Source: Sympetrum striolatum (taxonomy: Eukaryota > Arthropoda > Insecta > Odonata > Libellulidae). From it: a stretch of 64,000 nucleotides of DNA. The notes beneath the pieces were generated by a model that searched no databases, was not told the origin of the DNA, and saw only the letters and a list, made by a program, of their open reading frames with translations. A program made the translations under genes and the position numbers. The stretch is from contig OX388347.1 of NCBI GenBank assembly GCA_947579665.1, positions 23,986,562 through 24,050,561 of the forward strand, written 5' to 3'. Of this stretch, positions 12,901-24,800 are shown piece after piece. Every line of letters starts with the position of its first letter. The first letter of the stretch is position 1.

Positions 12901-13810
12901 TAATACGAATGATAGTTTTGGCCATTTAACTACGTACAATGATACGTAATGCATAGGTCCAAGTATCAATAAGTAGCCAGATGATATTATTTAGATTGAC
13001 GGCAGAGTCTCTATACGTACTGCATTTTTATTCGCACAAGTTGATCGTCGTCTACGCTTTCGTTTGCGTTTAAACTGCGAATATTTATTATTGTCTGGTT
13101 TAACACACCTTCGTCCTCTTCTCTTTATTATTATATTGAAAGTGAGATCTTAACAGGTTGAACCAAGAGAACGGTGCGAGTGTAAATTGCGTTCATAATG
13201 ACCACTAAATCCCCTAATTCTCTAATGAAAGTGGGTTATCCATAAATTTGTCGATATTAAGGAATAGATTATTTTCAAACCAGCGTAATTGATTGCAGTT
13301 AACTATTTGTTAAGAATTCAAAATTTATCCGTCTTATGCATTCATTTTTATCGATATATTTCATTATATTTATCAATTTTCTGTCTATGTTTATCAAGTC
13401 ATTTCGTATGAGAACTTTGTACCAGGCTCCGTCATTTCTTTGGCCAGTCCTGTATTCTTTCTTGTGTTCCGTCATTGATAATAACTTAAATTTCTGCTGT
13501 AAAAAGATATTTTTTGCCAAAAATAATCTTGTCAAGAAGAAGATTGAAATCTAAGTGATATCGTTCAATTGAATTTATCCTGATACAATAAAACAGTCTT
13601 TCATCGAAAGACTCCATTTGTTGAAGACCTACATTGCTACAAGAAGAATGCTCAATCATATTTGTCAGGTATACTTTGGTCTCGAACATTATAGTACACT
13701 GAATTTTCGTTTGGTTCATTCTTGTTAATTAATGTCTTGTCTATTAATCGCAACAACTTATTTAAACATGATTTGAAATAAAGATATGATCGCATTTGTA
13801 ATAAACTGCT
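9961..13810. other. AT-rich non-coding DNA
   Basis: No gene recognised. The frame at 11397-11690 (97 codons) has no recognisable domain and no clear exon boundaries. The part near 12605-12765 resembles that near 2530-2655 (see findings). Confidence 0.65.
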
Positions 13811-14640
13811 ATTGCGTCACGATGGCAAAGATTATTATTTCAGACACGCTTTATTCTCTCAACGACGCCAAAAAGAAACATCTTTCGAGAGCGATATTTA
13901 TCTTACGCGCGCTCTTAATGTCCCCCGGATAAAAGGGACTTCGATAAGCGCGATGAAGGCGAGACTCCAAAAAAAGCGCCCCCTTTTACTTTGGCGAGAC
14001 TCAAACCGGCGTTCTATTACGCAGAGGAAACAAAAACCTCTCGTCTTGAAAGAACGCGATGCGACAACACATACACAGCGCCATTTTACCCCTTTTTCTC
14101 GCAGCGCCCTCCGAATGCCCCCAGTCTGAGAAAAGGGTCGTTATCTACAGCTCTCCATTTTCCCTTCGATTGCCCCTTTCTCGATGGGTCCTTCGCTCCC
14201 ACCCCCTCCCCTTAAGGTCTTCCTCCTTCCCCCTCCCCCTTTATCCCCCTTCTCCTCCTTATCTCACCCCTTTCTTACCTCTCCCCTTATTCGCTCCAGC
14301 TATTCTCCTGAGGCTAATTCCAAAAAAAGCCGAAACTTGGATACGCTGCAGCATTCCTTCCTCCTTTATTTTTCCCGGGCCGCGATAAAAGAAAGGAGCG
14401 GCGTCATAATACTGGTCCAACAACAAAGGACTATCTTCTCTAATTATTCGCTATTCGCTCTAATTAATCCCCCCACCCTCTTATTCTCCCCTTTTTCATT
14501 CTTCCTTCCGAGAATAACCCTTCTCCGCTCCGTCGTTTTTTATCTCGTCGACACTTCTTCCTCGTTTTTATCCTCGTCGTCTTCTTCCGTTTTCGGGCTC
14601 TTCTCGCTTTTTCTTGCGAAGGAAGGAATTGCGGTGGAAT
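13811..14640. other. CpG-bearing, pyrimidine-rich island
   Basis: The first half (13812-14130) is CpG-rich for this window. The second half (14130-14600) is a long C/T-rich run with many CCCCT and TTCC blocks. Long plus-strand frames (13812-14129, 14059-14388, 14184-14642) arise because every stop codon contains purines that are scarce on this strand. Their peptides are Pro/Ser/Phe/Leu low complexity. No gene called; a regulatory or nucleosome-depleted segment is possible. Confidence 0.5.
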
Positions 14641-17600
14641 AGAAGCAGAAAAAAATAAATGAGGACAAAGGGGACAGAAAAAGGGACGGTAGTTAGAATT
14701 TACAAAAAATGTATTATAATAGGATAGATAAATATGCTAGTTAATGGCTCCAAATCTAGTTTAACTGATATGATGTCAATATGGAGAAAATATATTAAGA
14801 TATAGAGTCATGAAAGTTTAAACGTTTATGTTTCTAAGGATCACGTTTTAGGCTAAGAAACCCAGTGATAATTGCTTAGATCTAGTAAATAAATGAAGTA
14901 ACCGAACTTAGAATTTTCGAAAAGATTTTTGATAACAGGCCAAATCGGCATCAGGTGATGAAGGATCAGAGTGCTGAATTCTGATGATGACTCAGAGGTG
15001 AAAACTGGCAGGATTTAAAAAAATCTTCTGGATTAACGAAGTTTGTTTTTTACACTTACGATATTAAATGGCATTCCACAAAGCCAGGTCAGATCATATC
15101 GATACGTTGATGATAACTACTTAAATGCCTTTACCTACATATTATAATCGTTAAATGTTACTCGCAGTGACTTTTATTTTATTATTGGACGTAAATATAT
15201 TTTTCGTGGTTTTAATTCAATTTCGAGAATTTTCAATTGATTTAAATATCGAATCCTACTTAAGTTTCTGAAATTACTTAATAAGGGTAAAAAAATAAAT
15301 ACACTCGATTTCAAGGCTGTGTGAATTGAAATTCTTAATAAGCGATTTTATAAGGACTAAGAAGTTTATATCTTTCAAATTGTATCGTCGGTATATTTGA
15401 GGCTGGTAACAATCAGAGCTTTTTAACATTTTTTATGCGATTTATTATTTAAGAAAATAACCAAATATTATCATATTCTTGAAGGTTGAACCTTTTTCCA
15501 CAATATTTAAACGTGTTTTTAAATAAAGAGTACACGAACAATATACAATTAAGATGCGGTGTATTTTCAAAGGACATTGGGTGGATTTTAATGGAGAAGT
15601 TTACAAATTTAGGTGATATATTTGAAAGCGCACTCCTGAACTCTGCATTACAACCACGAGAGAAATACTTTAGTTAGAATTGCTTTTCTGAATTAGAAAT
15701 CGGCATTAGAATAAAGTTACCAAACATTATTTAAGAAATGCAAAAAAAGATTGCTTTGATACCGGCAGCAAGAAGATTGGAAAGACTAGGTTAGAATAAA
15801 GTGGAAGTGAAAGCTTTGAAAAGAAAAATGGGTGGGGCAGTTTGGTAAGAAGAAATGGAAGAAGGAAGAGAGTGGAAGGAGGGGTAATGCTGAAAAGAGG
15901 GAAAAGAATTGTATCAGAAGTTTCAAAATTCTCGAGAGGACGTAAAGACGAGGGCTGATGGGGCGGGGGAAAGAGTTTTTAACAGTCCGAAATTTAATAA
16001 GAGGAAGAGAGAGAAACGAATTAAAAATTACGCTTAAAAGACGCTCCGTTTTGAAAGGAAAACAAAGCTTTTTCCGAGGGAGTTTCGTTCCTTGAGGAAA
16101 GTGGACTTCATCTTTTGACTGGATGAGAATTTGAATTGATGGAGGGTGATTAGAGATTCTTGTTTTTTCCGCAATTTGGACGAAAAATAAATTCGGAGAA
16201 GTTCTTAAACTTTCCTCAATTTTCAGAAATTCATTCTGAAAGTCTGGTCTCAACTAATCTATTATAGGCTGGCTGAAGTTTGTTTATTTGCTAAAGGCAA
16301 AACATTAATTATGTATTTACGATGAACAAATTCTATTATTGTGAAGTGAAATACTTGAGAAGATTAAGAACTTGCTAAATATTTCATTAAGTACATTATA
16401 TTTAATTTCCTCTACATGTTATCTACAGTAGCTATGTATTTAGATTCATCTTAGGTTATAGGGTTGCTATCGGTTCGATTATTACTGGATGTTTAACTAA
16501 ATTACATGATGTTCAACGTAAAAAAGCACTAGCCTAGCTTATTCACATTATTTTCCCCTTATTTGGAAGCATAATTTTTATACACATCTAAAAACTCATA
16601 TATCTTCATCCATTTTACTTTACATCAAGTATATTATCGTTTACGATGAATAATATTAAAGTGAGGCGTGTACTCTTGGACATGTGTTTGATTGAGCACC
16701 TAAAAACTCCCTTCCCTTTTTGAAAGAAGTATGGGGAGGAAAAAACTTCAAGATTCAATCCCAAATCTTAATTTTATTCTTAGGTTGAAACGTTGATAGT
16801 CAGTTTAATGTAAGGTAATATTTATTGATTGGACGTAACGGAAACCTTTTTTTAATATTTTTATGAATAGCTGCCAAACTCTTGAATTCGTAGTTTTAAT
16901 ATTGGGAATAATAATATAAAATACTTTTGAGGAAGAAAGATATGAAGTTGGAAATAAGGGAAGTTAAGATTTGAATAAGAAACCAAGAGAGGTCATTTAT
17001 TCCGAGTTTATGAGATCTATTCATCGGAAATATTCAAAGTTATTCCGGATACACAATGGAAAAACAAACGAGAAAGTAGAGGGGAGAGGGGGACGAGGAA
17101 GAAATATGAAAATGAGAAACAAAAAAGGGGGAGACGGGGCTTGAAAGTTGAAAGGTCAACTTCTTTCACTTATATCTTGAATTAATGGCCCGAAGAATTC
17201 CTTCGAATGGTCCAATTTATTATTTTCTTCTACATCTCTGAGTAGTTTTCTTTGAGAAATCGTCTGGGAAAAGTTAAAAATGTACATTCAAGATAAGCAA
17301 GGAAAGGCTTTCATTTCCCTCCCACTCTTAGTTCTTCATTTTTGTTATCTGTAATTCTATTTTTTACGAGAGGTTTCCCTAGTTCATCAAAAGTTGTTTC
17401 TTTCCTCAATTTCAGCTTCAATAGTTCCTCATTAGTAACAATTTCTCTCCTCCCATGTATCAATTCTTAATAATTTTCTAGTTAAGATAATTAAAACGTT
17501 TCGATTTGAGTTTGAGGATATTTGAAACAATATAGAAATGTGTCGATTGAATTATTAACGATTTTATTACTTCTAAAACATAGTTTCAAGCAGTTGGACT

Positions 17601-17930
17601 GCTTTAATATTCAAACTCTCTTGTACCTCGGATTAAGTATGTTGACCTTTACTAAGTGAATATAGCTATTTTAAAAATTGGACTTCTTATGTTCGGATAA
17701 CACGAAAGAAAATTGAATCACTCGGAAAAATTTCATTTACACTGGCAGCTTAATCCTGGTTTCTTCAAAAGTACTAGATTGATCACTAAAAATTCGGCAA
17801 TGGCTACTTCAAAACTTTTGGGGCCGTATAGTGACACAGGTGATGGGTAGATTAAAAAGTAAATGGCTCAAGAAGACGTGAAAAAGTATTAAAACACTAC
17901 AAGATGCTATGAAAAGAGAGTCTCTGAATT
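14641..17930. other. AT-rich non-coding DNA with purine-rich patch
   Basis: No gene recognised. The longest frame in the window by residue count (minus strand, 15786-16253, 155 codons) lies over a purine-rich plus strand at about 15780-16130. Its C-terminal half is Phe/Leu/Ser/Pro low complexity, as expected from reading a pyrimidine-rich strand, so it is not called. Confidence 0.6.
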
Positions 17931-18760
17931 GTACGATCTCTCTTTTCCGCGAGACTGGCCCGAAATTTTTTTATACGTTTCTCTCTTTTCTTTTTTTTTC
18001 GCGCCATTTCCGGCCCGAGTTTTATCGCTCTTACGAAAAGAGGAAAAAAAAGAACTCTGAACATAATGGATGAGAAAACGGAGGAAAAAGATAAGACGTA
18101 GGAGAGAGAAAGAGAGATGATATCGTAGCGAGCAACGGCCTCTCAGAGAGACGTCGTTTTTCCGAACAATGATTATTATTTCCCTCTTTCTTACTCGCCC
18201 TTATGTCTCCCCTTCCTTCTTCACGGTGCTATTTCCAGCCAATCCCCCTCTCCGAGCACTTCAATTCCATTTCGTTCCTCGATCTACCCTTTTCTCAATC
18301 CCCTTCTTCTTTCCTTCATGCATTCTAATTTTTATCTTCCTTTGTTAAGACCTCCCTTCATTTCCTCTTTTTCTCTCTTCATGTCGTTTCCTTCCCATTT
18401 TTCTCTTCCTGCAGGTTATTTCTTCCCCCTCCTGTTCGTTTTTGACGCTTTGTTATTCTAACCTTTTCCCTTTTAACGTCCCTTCTCCTTCCAATAAGCA
18501 TTTATCTTCTTAATCTATTTTTCATTTCCTCTCTTCCTCGAATTTTTCTCAGAGATTCAATTTGGAATATTTTGCGCTAATTTTCCACGAAGCGAATTTA
18601 CTTTCTAGAATAACCGTGTGACCGTATTTAAACATTTTCCTCGATGCTAAACAGCCTTCCCTCGAGGAAGAAGTGACCGCACCTAATGACATATTTTTAT
18701 GAGGCCAAGGTGCGACTCTCTTTTGGTTTCGTTTATTAAAACTCTACGTCCGCCAAGATT
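17931..18760. other. CpG-bearing and pyrimidine-rich island
   Basis: A CpG-containing stretch (17940-18160) is followed by about 400 bases dominated by C and T on the plus strand (18180-18560). No long frame, promoter box or splice architecture is convincing. Confidence 0.45.
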
Positions 18761-19416
18761 ACTTAGAGACAAATAATAAATATTAGTTCTTGGCCAATTC
18801 AAATCCGCTACATTCACAGACGGTTCTGTCACTCGCGCTGAAAATCACATTTACCCTCCGATTTTTGTACTGAATTTCATTTCCATATTAGTTGACGTAG
18901 ATTTTATTTAGTAATAATTATAATAAACGAAATTTTGGAAATGCTGATTATGGAAAAAATTACTCCTAAAAATCTGTTCCCAAATCTATTTTACCTTTGG
19001 GAAGTCATTTATTTAGTCTATGACACATTTTCTTATATGTTTATCAATCGTAGCTGCCTCAAAAGAAATTGACCCTTGAGACTTAAGTCTTATAAAGTAA
19101 AAACCAGGAGAGAACGAATCTTTCATTTAAAACTCATAAATGTATCGTTCGAATTCCATTCGAATTTTACATTTATTTCTATGATATATCCTTCTATCAT
19201 CGCTTTTGAATATGGAAGAACAAATTTTAGAGAATTTCGGAGTTTTTCTATTAAGTAACTCCTATTTGTTGATATATATTTATAGTTTTTGGCGAATATT
19301 TGACCTCAACACCGAAAAGCAGTATAGAAATCGGTTAGAAAAGAAAATCCTAAATATCGATGAACGAGGTAATTTATCGAATATTTCTTATGAATCTTTC
19401 AGAATCATAGTTGTGT

Positions 19417-19565
19417 ATTTATTTATTTATTTAATTATAAGGACTACAAGTAGGCTCTAGGCCAGGTGGTAGTCATCTTTCTTAGGGGAAGAAAATGCAT
19501 TACCCTGCCTGGTATTCACCCTAGTTGAGAGGAAAACCCTCAAAAACCCCCCAAAGGCAGTACAT
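19417..19565 (-). mobile_element. 3' end of a non-LTR retroelement, TAAA-tailed
   Basis: Read on the minus strand, a GC-richer segment ends in a stem-loop whose arms are GACTAC (19474-19469) and GTAGTC (19447-19442). This is followed by TTATAATT and an AAAT repeat tail ending at 19417. A terminal hairpin plus a 4-base microsatellite tail is typical of LINE or SINE 3' ends. No second copy occurs in this window and no coding relic is attached, so the family is unknown. The upstream (5') limit is uncertain. Confidence 0.5.
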
Positions 19566-19569
19566 CGTA

Positions 19570-21465
19570 TAATTGACAATTAAATTCATACAATTAAAGC
19601 ATAAAAGTAATAACTACATACAATAATGCAATTAAAAACTTATGAAACTTAAAGTTACAATATTGGATATAATATTACAAACAATTATAACCAGATAAGA
19701 GATTCCTTTCTCGTGGAAATTCTTTAGTCCGTCAACTCCTGTATCAAATTCATACCTCATTTATCTCCTTCATTAATGAATATTCTCCTTTCGTTCAATA
19801 TCTTTCTTTCCCTCAAATTCTTTTCGCCCTTTCCCTCAAACAGTGAAGAGCTTTCAGTGTGGGAAGAGTCCAAAATGGCGGATGTAGCGAGAGGCCTTCC
19901 TTTAAAATTTTTCCAATTTCCTTCGAAGAGTTTTTGCCTCGGGAGGTGTCGCCACCCGTCGAGAGGGGGAGGGTGAATGGCAGGGGCTTCTGGTTTACGG
20001 AGGAAGAATGTGAGGGAAAAATAATTGGGACCTCTCAGTCGAGAGGGCGTAATGAGCAGGGGCGGGACAAAAAATTTAGCTCAGGAAAATAGAAAATGGA
20101 AGGAAAAGAGCTTTGAATACGCAAGGAATGAGTACGGGCTATAAGAATTGGGTGAGTTTTAAAATATTTAAAGCTGCTAACACTGGATTCGAATCCTTGA
20201 GAAGAAGCCAGGATTACGCTGGAAACTGAGAAGTAATAATTACTAATTATGTCAGATGTTATGAAAACGAAAAATCATTATTTTACTTTCTAATAAGACC
20301 TTTAGAAGCATAAAGAGCAATCGGTTGTTTCAATTGATGGAACGCCGAAAAAATTAAAATTTCCAGGGATTTGAGTGGAAAACTATTAACTTTAAAGTTT
20401 GCTATGATAAAAATATCGCTGTATTGCTGTTTTCTATTTAAATATAAGCTATAGGTAGAATAATGGCTTATGAAATTTAGATACACGCCAAAGTATGAAT
20501 TGGAAATTGAGTGAACAAAAATTGATATGGAATGCAGTAAGAGGGTAATTGCTGCGTATGAATAGTGAAATGGGAATATAACGAAAGAGATCAGTTTGAA
20601 AACAAGCTCTGGTGGGAATAGAATGAATTCTGAACCTAAATTGAAATCTGTAGAGTTAACGACCATAGCGAGATTATATTAAGATAAAATGAAACTTGGA
20701 ATTTTAATTAGAGCAAGCTATTGAAAGCGTGGTCGATGAAAAAGGGTTGGTTTCTTGCCTTCTTCCTCCTTTTAGATAATCACACTTTTGACCCTTGCTT
20801 TACGTACGTTTTGCTCGCAAATTATACCTTCAAATACTGCTTAGATTTTTTATCAATGTGTAGTTCTTGGAATAATTCTTATATACAAACTTTTAATATC
20901 ACTTTATTCTTTACATATATTAATATATTTTGTTTATAATGAAGAGGAGGGATAAAATTTCCCATTAAGCAAGTGTGATTAAACTGAGTTTTTAATGTAG
21001 CACGATTTTCTACAAATGTAAGGGGCTCAATTAAGAACCAAGGTTTAGAAAAGTTTACATTGTGCCCAGCCTTTTTACCTCTCATAATACCCTAATTGGT
21101 TTTGTTTTAGAAACTTCTTATGCAAGTCCTCTATTAAAAAATACTCAATACTGCTACTAATGCTGTTCGCCCACGCTAGGGTTGGATCACATTTTAAATG
21201 TACCTTTATTATAAAACAAAAAATTAATAATAATTTATTTTTTATTTCTCAAAAATATTTTAGATAATAAGACAAAGACATGCTTTAAACGTTTGCTGAA
21301 AGTTATGCTTTAATATTTCTCAAAAAAGCATAAGATATGTATAAATATGGCCATTCTAATGATGTATGCATTCAACGTCAAATTATACGGTTTTTTGTTT
21401 AAGAAGACTCGTTTAATTGCGAAATATGGATAGCAAGTAGGGATTCTAAGAAAAAAAACGGTGGT
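19570..21465. other. Non-coding DNA
   Basis: No gene recognised. Near 19872 a plus-strand ATGGCGGATG in good start context opens a 34-codon frame (MADVARG...), and a 127-codon hydrophobic minus-strand frame lies at 20283-20666. Neither has a recognisable domain or supporting splice sites. Confidence 0.55.
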
Positions 21466-21469
21466 AATT

Positions 21470-21800
21470 AAATTGCGAGTCGGGTATTATCAATCAGCGT
21501 AAAAAGCTGGCGTATAAAAACTCGGTACAGAGCGAGGAAATCTCCGCCGGCGTAAAGAAGTCCTCCGAGAGAAAGAATAAACATCACGGAAGTTTGTCCT
21601 AAATAATGGGCACGTCTTAGATCAGAACGAATGAGCATTCTTCGCGGAGAGGAAAAAAAGTCGGTGCGCCGCAAACTTTTAATCTGAGATGAGTGCATAT
21701 TTTGCACCGAACGCGATTTCAGGCGAAGTTTCCGCGCGCGGAGGGAAAGGATAAAAACGACAAAACTCTCTTCAAGAAAACCGAAAAAGCCCAACAGGAA
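21470..21800. promoter_or_regulatory. CpG-rich promoter-like island
   Basis: CpG density rises sharply here against an AT-rich background. A TATAAAAA box lies at 21513-21520 on the plus strand. The minus-strand frame 21468-21794 (108 codons) spans the island but has no recognisable domain. Assigned as possible promoter or enhancer from composition only. Confidence 0.25.
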
Positions 21801-24800
21801 AGGAAATAATAATTTTTGCGAGCAGTAAAGGAATCTTAACTTATGAAGCGGAGTGGGAAAAGGAGAAAGAGTAAGATCTGAATGTGGGTAACAATGGAGT
21901 TTAGAAAAAGCGTGTGTGTCCGGAAAATTAGAAAAGAATTAATTAAGCAGTCGCATGCAATTAAGGGAAACTAGACAAAGGTGGAGAGGGAAATAAAGAA
22001 GGAAAATATTGGGAAGATCAAGGAGCCACTGGTATATACAAAAGGCATAATTAGTTTTAGTATATTTACCCTCCGTAACAATCATTACATCGAAAACAAG
22101 AACAGTGCTTAATATCAGAATTAAACTAAGATTTATTCTCTTTTACGTCTTCAAAAATTCGCATTTACAAATCTTGCTGTGTTATTTTCGACCAATGACA
22201 GAATGGCATCTTTACAGTTGCGTAACGATCTCTAAAAATAGCCAAATAGACTTATTTAAACAGCTATTTTACTCTGATTGTATTGTTATTTTCTATATTT
22301 TTATAACAGGGAATTTACAAAAATTGGGGATCTCTTGCGTCCAAAAAAGTATCTTTTCTTTTATCTTTTAAATGTTTTAAAATTTCTTTCTTCCGTCAGT
22401 TACTGCTTATTTGAAAAAAATATTTTATCAACTCCTGTCGATTCTTAACAAAATTTATGGCTTTCTGCTTGACTTTTTTATTCGCAAAGGAGCTATTTAT
22501 TTTTTATTCATCACTAATCAGTATTCGTTTATTTGATTGTTCGCCTACTGTCGTAGGTCTTTTAATGGATTATATTTTGGTTGTATTGACTTTTCACATA
22601 AAGGAACAACCTCCCTAATAATGTCAAAAGGACCTTCTTTTGAAGAGGGATCACCTAGACCAGGGTTATGCTTAGGCCTGAGGCTTACTTCCTCCAATCT
22701 ATCATACATCATATTTGATTCTCTCACCTTTTATTGTAACTTATTTTGGATTTAAATAATTACTATTATCTTTAATAATAGTATTTATTTTGTTTTTGTA
22801 CCAATTAAAAATGAGAACATTTTTCAATACTGCAAATTTCGTTATTATCGTTTCCTTGCTTCCGGTTTCTGACGATTGACCGCCCTCTGATGAAATTAGT
22901 TTGCTCGAGAGCACGTTTTTGTTTTAATGTTGAGGGTACAATTCTATGAATGAATGAATTTTCCCTATTAACTCGAGACCCGAACGTACCCTATTTTCAT
23001 TCACATAATTAATACTCCCCAAGTAGATGTTAAGTTAATCTATTTACTTAATGTCTCCGGTTTGATGCTAGATGAGTAAATGCGTACCCTTTAGAAATAC
23101 ATGTGAATCTACAATCTCTTAATTCGGCTCTTAATTTATTTCCTATGTACCAAAGAAATGAAAATCCAAAAAAAAAAAAGTTTGAAGATTCGAATGAAAA
23201 AACATGGTAGTACGTAACCGTAAGGTTAACCGTAATACGTAAGGTTTGTTCAATTTAACAACTAGTCATCGTTTCAAAAAGTGAAACATTTTTAGTATTT
23301 TAGCCGTCATTGTTTAATTTTTATAATATTTCTCCAACGTTGAAACCCATTCTTACTGAAACCTTAAGTTGGTCGGAATAAGTTTCGGTTAACTCTTTAT
23401 TTGCCTACTGTCGGAGACCACTACTGTTCTCGTACAGTATCTTTTTGAACCTTAATATACGCAGCTAACAACAAAAGATCATTCTGGTACTCATCGCTAT
23501 TTACAAGCGTAGCTCCATAAAAAACCCTTCTCCGACGATTGTCTGAATTCCAGCGGATAGCGGAGGCCTTTTCTTTTTACTGTATTGCGTAGGTGGGGAT
23601 GAGGTAAAAAGAGGGCGCATTGTCTGATAAGGATCTCTCCTCCCTAAGGAGTCTTCTTTCTCCTCTCTCTCGCCAAAAAGCTTGCAAAGAATAGCTCCCC
23701 CTCCTTAATGACCCAATCTTCTTCTTCTCCCGATCTCCTTTCTCATCCGACAGGAACGGCTTCTTCAAAACGAAAAAGAAATCCCCGCCCTTTTGTTTCC
23801 TTATTTTCGGGCAACAAAAATGCGTATTTAAAACAAATTCTCGAGGCGCCTTTTTGACGAGATCCTTTTCTCTGGAAAACCCTTCGAAGGGGCTATTTTT
23901 AACGCATCATTATTTCCCATCATGACTGGCGAGAGAGGAAATTTCGCAGATTTTTTCCCTTTGTTTCGTAAGCTGGCGCGGGGAGGAGCCGTAATGTGGA
24001 AAGGGGCTAAAATTAAGATGGAAGTCCGATGAGAAGGCTTCTTTTCTGGAGGGGAGAGCAATGGCGGAGAGTGTTTGATAGGTGACGGATGGAAGGAGGA
24101 AAATACCTTGGACAGAGCCTAATTATCATCCGAGATTTTGCTGCCTCTTTCCCCCTGCTTTTTATATCACCCTGTTCCTGTTCTTTTCTTCCAAGCGCAC
24201 ACATATAAAAAATTCTATTTTTTTCTCTTATAATTTTGGGTTTAAATTGAATATTGCTAGGTATTTAGCGTAAATTGAAGATTGGAGAAAAACTTGCGCC
24301 AAAGAACGTTGATGTTGATTATTTTTACCGTCTAGGCTTTTAAACAAAAGAAACTTAGGATATAAACTCTTTATGGGCGAATGCTGTTATTAAGTTCACT
24401 CTTTACGAAAAAAACTGAGCCTATTCAAATTAACAGAAACATATCTACATAGTAGAAGGGAACGAAATGGAATGAGTGCATATTATACTTACGTAATTTG
24501 ATGTAAATTAAGGATTGCCTACCTTTAGTGGTAAAACGCGAAATGAGTATGAAGCATGTAATTGTATTTTACAGCACTTGAGAATTGTTATTTCTCTGTG
24601 TTCGAAACAAGATGGTAATTTTATCTCTTACTTCAAAGCTAGAGCATATATATGATATTGAATTAAGATATCCTATTTGTAGATCTAATATGTAAAGGGT
24701 GTAAGAAATGAAAAAAAAAATCAAGTGAATACCTTTACTCTAATAAGGCAGAAATGAAATAAAAGTAAGTGAGGAAAAGAATTTTTCTTCGCTATTTTTA

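Noticed and set aside
14059..14642. Overlapping plus-strand frames of 109 and 152 codons
   Set aside because: Both lie in a C/T-rich tract in different frames and encode Pro/Ser/Leu/Phe runs, explained by base composition.
15786..16253. 155-codon minus-strand frame, the longest open frame by length
   Set aside because: The plus strand is purine-rich here, so the minus strand is pyrimidine-rich and poor in stop codons; the peptide is Phe/Leu/Ser/Pro low complexity with no domain or splice support.
20185..20200. GGATTCGAATCC, B-box-like palindrome
   Set aside because: No A box, body or tail around it; a 12-base palindrome alone does not support a SINE or tRNA.
20283..20666. 127-codon hydrophobic minus-strand frame
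   Set aside because: AT-rich sequence naturally encodes Phe/Leu/Ile/Ser; no start context, splice sites or family signature.
22545..22727. 60-codon minus-strand frame with a non-repetitive, charged peptide
   Set aside because: It looks protein-like, but no clear acceptor, donor or recognisable family could be found; too weak to list as an exon.
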